Source: Saturnia japonica (Eukaryota > Arthropoda > Insecta > Lepidoptera > Saturniidae). From it: a stretch of DNA of 64,000 bases. The notes below the pieces were generated by a model. It worked only from the letters and a program-made list of their open reading frames with translations. It had not been told where the DNA came from and ran no database searches. Shown piece after piece: positions 57,531 to 64,000 of the stretch. The stretch covers positions 4,176,501-4,240,500 of the forward strand of contig CM065321.1 of assembly GCA_033032175.1 (NCBI GenBank), given 5' to 3'. A program made the translations under genes and the position numbers. How positions within the stretch are numbered: the first letter of the stretch is position 1; every line of letters begins with the position of its first letter.

Positions 57531-57586
57531 AATTATTAAGATTCACTTTAAACTGAATGGATTTGTCGAAGCAATTTCCTATGAAG
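57531..57586 (+). CDS. Candidate small exon, plus strand
   Basis: ATAGTTACAG acceptor, 56 nt read as IIKIHFKLNGFVEAISYE, then G|GTAAGG donor. Both splice sites are good; phases are 2 in and 1 out. The parent gene is unknown. Confidence 0.3.
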
Positions 57587-57857
57587 GTAAGGCTTTATTT
57601 GTTTTTAATCAAATGGCAGTGGCGATCGACGAATTCTCAGCTATCAATAAATCTTCGTTTATTGATAAATCATCTGCTTTAAACAGATTTTTAATTAGGC
57701 TAGCTAGGTTTTTTTCTCCACGGACACTAAAAGCGAAGCACCATCAATAGCCGCTGTATTTTTAAAAAATTTCAGTAACAAAATATTAATTCCAACATTA
57801 AAAATATTTTTTGTTACGTATTTATAGTTTTGTATGAATAAAACATACACGGTGTGA

Positions 57858-58316
57858 CTGGGGAACGTTCAAGTATTATTTAACGCAATTTGGTCTTGTA
57901 AAACGTTACAAGGGCGGGAGGCGGTTCGAGCAAAGCGTTACGTAACATTGTTTTTTTTTTTTAATTTAAATAAAAAACTAAGCAATTAAAAACTCCCAAG
58001 ATCGCAACCCTTTTCATTTATGTTTTACGGGGAATCCCTCGACGGTAGTGTACGTCATTTTTGTTTTGTTTTTGTTGTCAGTGTACGCAGAAGCACATTG
58101 CTGTAGTCAGTGTTGTTAAAGAGAGTTCATATGTGTAATGTCCTGAAAACGGAAATTTGCATCAGCTTTTCTTGGCCTATAAGAACTCTCATGCTGACTT
58201 GCTGACTTGGGTGTTACTTAACGTTTAAGGAGGGGTAGGGGGTACAGAAAAATGTTACGGCGCGTTACATTTGGTGTCAAAAATTGCGTTACGTAATACA
58301 TACTTGACCGGCCCCT
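57858..58316. mobile_element. Non-autonomous DNA element, full-length copy
   Basis: Left end GGGGAACGTTCAAGTATTA and the right end, reverse complement GGGGCCGGTCAAGTATG, are inverted repeats that continue into ACGCAATTT. It shares its interior with 48680-49104 in the opposite orientation. No coding capacity. Confidence 0.6.
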
Positions 58317-58564
58317 TAGCTTCAGCATAGTTATGTGCGACACATTTAGTCACTGATTACCGAAAATCCCAGCGCCTATTAAAAATATTCGTTTGTCTTG
58401 TAATCCCTGTTTATCGATAGTTTTTGACATTTTAAAACCTTAGATAAGTATCATTACATAAAGTCAATCGTCATGCTGTTGAGTTCAGAAAAAATAAATT
58501 GTTACCTATTCGGCGAGATATTAGGTATCGATTTTCGATAATTTTTGTTATTATAATGTATTAC

Positions 58565-58642
58565 CTCCATGTGAAAATCAACCATCTTTTGATCTTGTTC
58601 GTCAGTAATTAAAAGTTCTGTATCGACATGAACAATACTCAT
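58565..58642 (-). CDS. Candidate first coding exon, minus strand
   Basis: ATG followed by 26 codons reading MSIVHVDTELLITDEQDQKM then VDFHME, and a GAG|GTAATA donor at phase 0. An acidic N-terminus, an exact codon end and a good donor favour a real exon. Later exons would be at lower coordinates; none was identified with confidence. A TATCGATA motif is at 58412, in what would be its first intron. Family not recognised. Confidence 0.35.
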
Positions 58643-58674
58643 TATAATTTAAAAGGAGACTGACAAGTAAATAA

Positions 58675-58790
58675 AGGCCGGCATTACGGCGGTGACCGCC
58701 GATGGATATTAGATTTCTTAGTGTACGCCGTTTATTTTGGATTGTGCTGTGCTTATCATATAGGACAGTACGTACCGTAAATGTGCTGAG
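58675..58790 (+). repeat. Dispersed repeat D
   Basis: GGCGGTGACCGCCGATGGAT and TGTGCTGTGCTTATCATATA. Confidence 0.5.
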
Positions 58791-58799
58791 CTATTATTT

Positions 58800-61460
58800 A
58801 AAAAATCTGCGTGTAAGGTAAATATCGAATTGCGTTGGGATATTTCTATTTTCGACATTAAATAATAATACCTAATTGTAATAGATTTTAAACGGCAAAT
58901 GCATTTACATTATGGTTAGTTCGTTCTCAATGTTGCTTTATTATTATTTTAATCTTTGTTTCCGTTTACCATGTAACCTCGTTGTTGATAAGTATGTAAT
59001 TTAAATTTAATATGTATAAAATAAAATTGATTACATATGTGATTTCATATTTGTTTTTTTTTTTATAATTGACCTATTATCGTGTGATTATAATTTTTTT
59101 ATGCGTAATTTACTAATTAACATCTTTCCACTCGCTTTCCTTCAATCTGTGTAAGTGATTTCGTGAAAAGGGAAGTGTGTAACAGGAAGCCGGGGAAGAG
59201 CACGCTATTTTTTTTAGATGGTACCAACCCATTCTCCGAGAAGTTGATACTGTCAGCCAAGAGTGTGTGCGTGTGTGTTATGAGAAAGAGAAAGATAATA
59301 CATCAGCTGTGCGCTTAACCTGCAGTGTTGTGTATAAAGTGTGCTGTAATATAAACTAGGTAATATATATGTGTAAACTACATTACCTAAGTCAGATGTT
59401 ACACATTTTATGCAACTACTACAAAGCTCGCTCGTTTTTTTTTATCGCATCTGCTATTAAGGTTCGTTGCTATATTTAGACTTTATTGCTTAAGTCTGAT
59501 TTTTTTTAAATTAACTGGTTACCAAGGACACACAGCAAACGGTACGTCCCAAATTTGTTATTCTGAAGGTTCCATCTGCCTTTTTCTCAAATCTGTGACG
59601 TATTTGATAAAAAAATATTTTGAATTCGTATATTTTCGGAGAATTAATATGATTAAATACTATATTTTCTCAATTCATTTATGAAGAGAAAGAACTTTTA
59701 TGAATTTTCTAAAACAATTTAGTTTGTGAGCAAAACATTTCAGTAGAACTTACATGTTTACTTTTTTATTATTTTCAACCAAGTTCAAGTTTTGTCACAA
59801 ATTAAATCATATCATAATATATATATATATAGTAATATCATTTTAAATACTAAATCTAGCTTAAAAATTTACTTAATAGTACCATGATAGTAATGTTCTG
59901 TGTTGCCTATAGATGGCGCTGTATTGAATTAAACTTGACAATGATCTGTTAATCAGAAGCGTGTATATACGTCAACCGTCGATTTAATATTTATCGTTAC
60001 GACCATAAATCATAAAAACTTCAAATTTTTGAAAGGCGTGCGCGTTTTTGTGTGTGCTTTATAGTAGAAACAATATGACACTAGACAGTGGATAGTGCTG
60101 ACTCATCAGAATAAGAATATGAAATTCTAAAAAAATCGATTGGTTTTGAAAGTTATAAAGTCTTCACAATCATAACTTTCATAATCAAAAATAATAAATT
60201 TAAATAAACATGTTTTAATAAAAAGAAAGAAAAAATGTTAATAACGCAGAACGCCCATTCTTCTACCAAATTTTGTTGTATAATAAGTTAATAAGGTAAA
60301 CTTATGACTTATAAAGAAACAGTTATTTATGATAGTTTAATTCACTATAACTATGATCTTAACATTAGTTCTAGACAAATGGATTATTGATAATATTGGT
60401 CTCGTTTCTGGCGTTTACCCGTTTTGCCCAAACTGCTTATCCGCTTTAAGCACCCTAATAAGGCAAAGTGGTTTTTGAAGTCTTTAATTTTTAATAATAA
60501 ATAATTGTTCGATGCAAAATTCCACGATCTATTTATTTCATTGCGAAGTTTGATAACTATCCTATAAAATAAAATAAAATTTCTTATTATAATCGTACCA
60601 AAAATACAACTTTGCGTCTTCAACGTTAGATTACTCGCTTTAGGCTACCCTCCCCTACTGGTACAGTCAATTAGTCAAACACACACAAATTTTTTTTAAT
60701 ATTTACTGAGATGTTTCACATAGAATCTACCGGGCGTTCCGTAACAGCCAATTTTTTTTCTAAGGGCCTAGTACCAATTCATTCGAGTTTGGTAGTCGTA
60801 GATATCTCGAACAGCTACGATACTCATGATTACAGGATGATCTAGCGGTCACAGACGTCAATGTACCTACTAAACCTGATGATAAATAGAATAAAATCCA
60901 ATATCATCGACGGCTGCTAAAGGGTGAAGAATATTCTACAGTCGGTTCTGGAGTGATAATTGCATATTACACAAAATTTAATTCCGAGTTACGATGTGCC
61001 GAAGTAAGGCTTATGATATGTTTTATATAAGTAATGTTCGTTCGTTATAATATTATTATCTGGGCGACCGAGCTTTGCTAGGTATGTTAATAAGATATTT
61101 AGAAGAATATTAATAAGACCTCTTCTTTTTTATTTTCTTATTCTGTAGCTTTAAGGTCACAATCTCAACTAACGAAACGTTATGCGAGGAATTGCTCACA
61201 TAATTTACTAAGATATCCTAATAAATATGGTAGATAATGATTATTAAAAAGTTGGTTTTAGCGTTATCTACTGGAAGGAGAATGAAAACCAAGGTAATAA
61301 ATATTGAAATTAACTGTTTAACAAGATAACAATATAATTATCAATATTGTTGATAGATGGCAGTATATACAAATTTAAATATTTCACTTTTAATTAGTAG
61401 TACATAAATGTGTATTGTATGTATGAGTACGTGTAACTATCACATATTATAATACGCTTT
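58800..61460. other. AT-rich sequence, no gene seen
   Basis: Contains an (AT)n tract near 59818, an ATAGATGGCGCTG motif near 59921 that recurs in part at 61352, and no ORF or splice pair that I could support. Confidence 0.35.
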
Positions 61461-61859
61461 TCATTTTTATAATAACCGGCGGCGGGCGACCGCCACCGCG
61501 CCGCACCGTGGTTCGGACTGAGGACAGCAAGACACGTATTAAATGGTCGACGCGACGGCATTCTGTAGTCGACCTGAGCAGAGCCGCGGGCACACCTGGC
61601 TAAAAAATATACCAAAATGGTGCCAATAATGTGTTTAAACTGAAGATATGAATTTTTAGTATTATAAATAATCGTACTCTTTTTATATAACCGACTAGCT
61701 GTACCCACCGCCAACGCAACACCTATAGCCTGTAATTTTGAACTCACATTTCTTACTTACCCACAGCTTAACAAATTACTTATCGTTCATGATTACTGCT
61801 TCCCTCTTAGGATCGTAGCTTGATATAATTATAGCCTATAACAAAAAAAAAATTGTTTT

Positions 61860-62045
61860 TTCTGTCTGTTTGTTCCGGGTAATCTCCGAAACGGTTGGAC
61901 CGATTTTGACGAGATGTTCACTGACTGATAGCTGATGTTTTATGGAGTAACTTGGCTACTTTTATTTTAGACAAAGAATTAAGGTTCCACGCAAATAAAA
62001 AAACTGGTCTTAGTGAATCATATAGGGCGTTTACGCTGAGTCGCG
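61860..62045 (+). repeat. Dispersed repeat B, partial
   Basis: TGTCTGTTTGTTCCGGGTAA, CTGACTGATAGCTGATGTTT, AAACTGGTCTTAGTGAATCA. A related 3' end lies upstream at about 61465-61605 (GTAGTCGACCTGAGCAGAGC then GCGGGCACAC). Confidence 0.6.
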
Positions 62046-62824
62046 CAATTTATCATAGGTTTTTTTAGATAGGATTTCTTTGGTCACGAATAATTTTGAA
62101 TTCGTGATATCTTGTACGGTATTGATTAAAATGGAAAACTGTAAAGGACAATCTTAATCTACATTAAATGGCCAAGTTAACTAACGAACTTATCTGTATA
62201 AAGTTTTATAATGAATTTGAGGAAATAGCTTTGCAAATAACGTAATATTTTTATTATTATTATGTTGAAAATAAAAATGGTTATTGTGAGTCAACCTTAC
62301 TAAAAGAACATATGCTATTGCGAACCCTTCTCTAGGTTTTTTGTTTTTTTTCTATGTGTCTCATCAGGTTTAGCCAGCGTAAGCCATGGAAGCCCCCGAA
62401 AACTATTTTTTGATGACTTGATCACAAATAATTGAATTTTCTCTACTATAAAAATACATAATTAGATTGTATTGTGTATATATAAAACTTCTATAAAATA
62501 TTATTTAAATGTTAGTGAAAGTCGCATTAAAATCCGTTGAGTAGTTTAAAAGATCTTAGCGTACATAGGGGAAAGACAGCAGGAAACAACTTCATTTTAT
62601 ACTATATATAGAAGCTACTCTAACCTATGAACACATATCCATTTAGTTATGTTCGTTGTTCAAAGATTAATAATAGGTATGAATATTAAAAAAAATCTTT
62701 CCACCCTAGTAGATAAGTTATCTATGATTCGGCAGTTATGAGCAGTGAAATGAAATCTATAGGTACTTGTTAGGTTTTTTAAAAATGGAATCTGTATTTT
62801 TTTCTTTCTTGTTATTCCGTTAAT

Positions 62825-63085
62825 GTTTGGCCAAGATTTAATCTGATATTAAGTGACGATGTGGCCCAAAATGCTGCTAATAAGTTAAGCCTAAGGAGGT
62901 TTGTTTGTCTGTTAAGTGCAGCTGCCGGAACACTCCTACAGGTGCTTGGGGATAGATTTTCAACTTGAGAGTGGTAGCTAATCAGGCGGGCATTAGAAAA
63001 ATTCCTACAACAATGCTATGATTTCATCACGATGTTTTCCTTCACCGAAAGCTGAGACTCATTGCAGAGATTCAAACCCACGACG
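62825..63085 (-). mobile_element. tRNA-headed SINE, family 2, diverged copy
   Basis: Shares the body of 21690-21990 (AAAACATCGTGATGAAATCA, GTGTTCCGGCAGCTGCACTT), with a decayed B box (GGTTTGAATCTC). Confidence 0.6.
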
Positions 63086-63225
63086 ATCGACGCAGAGTCC
63101 GGACATACCATAAAATGAGTAATCATAGCTTGATATGCAAAGAAAAGAATGTTTTTTTTTTGATCAAGTCATTAGTTGAAGAAAAACTTAAGAAATTGTC
63201 ATAACGTTATGTATAATCTTCTTCT

Positions 63226-63400
63226 TCTATATAAAAATCGATGTTTTTCTATGTGTGTTCCCTATAGGCTCCAAAATGACTCGAATGATTTTGATGAAAT
63301 TTTCGAACAATCTTCATACTCTTAGTAAAGTTTGGAAGCGATTGAATCAATGTTTAATAGGTTCCAAGAAGACGTAGCAACGCACGACCGGCTTTCTAGT
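63226..63400 (+). mobile_element. Short Helitron-like element
   Basis: Starts TCTATATAAAAATCGATGTT and ends GCACGACCGGCTTTCTAGT, the same architecture as 45437-45652 at 175 bp. Confidence 0.5.
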
Positions 63401-63707
63401 TATCTATAACATATTATATTTTTCCCTCCCTGAAAGTAATCCTGGCGCCACTCATGGTTATCGCCGTCGTTTTTAGATTGTACTTTGCCAACCACCCAAG
63501 CACTTTTACTAGAAGTTCCTTCAATAGAATTAGGTTTTTTTTTTATATGAAAAAAGTAAGTAATTGAAAAACTACTTCATTTATTGAACAGTTTATAAAT
63601 ATACATTAAATTCAAAATTTTAAATCACTCATTAACACACAATGACCTCGTTGATACAAAAACGTCCGGCTCATATAAATTTATCATTGAAAACAATACA
63701 TTCACTG

Positions 63708-64000
63708 TTACACGACCTCTGGGGGTGAGTATTGTCGATACGAATGACATCTGGCTGCAAAAGTGTATCGTTTAACCCTAGGCCAACGGTGTAGGGCCAG
63801 GCATAAAGGTTAGCTATATAAAAGCAAAACTATGTTTTGTGAACCCAGTTTTGTTAAAGCTTACTCGGTCGGTGGTTGTTGAAGGACGTTTTCGAGAAAG
63901 TTCTGTCAAGTTTCCTTGTCTTCCCGTGAGGTGTTGAGGATATGCAGTGATTTTGACCAATGTGATCTAGATTACTGTACGAAAGCTCCATTTTAATGAA
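63708..64000 (-). CDS. Last two exons of an unidentified gene entering from the right edge (partial)
   Basis: On the minus strand an open exon (64000-63865) reads FIK, then MELSYSNLDHIGQNHCISST, PHGKTRKLDRTFSKTSF and NNHRP, with a CCGA|GTAAGC donor at phase 1. The next exon, after ACACTTTTGCAG (63754-63708), completes Thr and reads RCHSYRQYSPPEVV and stop. An AATAAA lies downstream at 63585-63580. The peptide is basic and low in hydrophobics, like a disordered tail. No family recognised; the ATG may be internal. Confidence 0.4.

Noticed and set aside
61394..61747. 117-codon minus-strand ORF
   Set aside because: Runs antisense across a Helitron-like repeat end and a start of another repeat; no domain.

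Overview
This is an insect nuclear genome window, most likely from a moth or butterfly. It is AT-rich and intron-rich, and packed with degraded dispersed repeats of types I associate with Lepidoptera: tRNA-headed SINEs, RTE-like 3' tails, mariner relics, and Helitron-like short elements ending in CTAGT. No bacterial-type operon, CRISPR array or phage is present. The organism call is inference, because no search could be run.

Region 1 (1-20.3 kb) holds two tandem minus-strand genes for a small hotdog-fold acyl-CoA thioesterase of the ACOT13/THEM2 type. Copy A has exons at 8271-8173, 5960-5776 and 4419-4215 and encodes an intact 162-residue protein. Copy B has exons at 20181-20087, 15433-15249 and 11675-11471. 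Its exons 2 and 3 are intact and the same length as in copy A, but exon 1 is 4 nt shorter, which breaks the frame at the first splice junction. The copies share upstream sequence and intron repeats, so the duplication was at DNA level. Intron 1 of copy B is a nested mobile-element stack: a decayed Crypton-like tyrosine recombinase gene split by a mariner (17394-18701, TA target site) and by a solo LTR (18908-19322, ATAT duplication).

Region 2 (20.3-33.6 kb) is repeat-dominated. It has an 883-bp solo LTR with a 5-bp duplication (24243-25125), several copies of one 300-bp repeat, LINE tails, two unidentified short ORFs, and a 1.7-kb hAT-like element (31682-33364) containing a nested palindromic-end element and a frameshifted unidentified ORF.

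Region 3 (33.6-51.3 kb, plus strand) is the main gene: a full 11-exon 53BP1 (TP53BP1) homologue of 1223 residues. It has a long disordered SQ/SP/TP-rich N-terminal part, a tandem Tudor domain, a basic linker and two C-terminal BRCT repeats. All ten splice junctions can be phased by eye. Its introns carry a pogo/Tigger-like element, a LINE reverse-transcriptase fragment, an internally deleted mariner, SINEs and Helitron-like pieces.

Region 4 (51.3-64 kb) is mostly AT-rich. It has a cluster of TATCGATA (DRE-type) promoter motifs just upstream of a candidate plus-strand exon (52775-52926), a DDE-transposase relic (54.8-55.7 kb), a hairpin-forming inverted repeat, candidate exons on both strands at 57.5 and 58.6 kb, and the last exons of an unidentified minus-strand gene entering from the right edge.

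Nothing here looks like a new multi-gene system. The items most worth following are the lepidopteran-type 53BP1 gene, the frameshifted thioesterase duplicate, the dissected Crypton-like relic and the hAT element close to the 53BP1 start.
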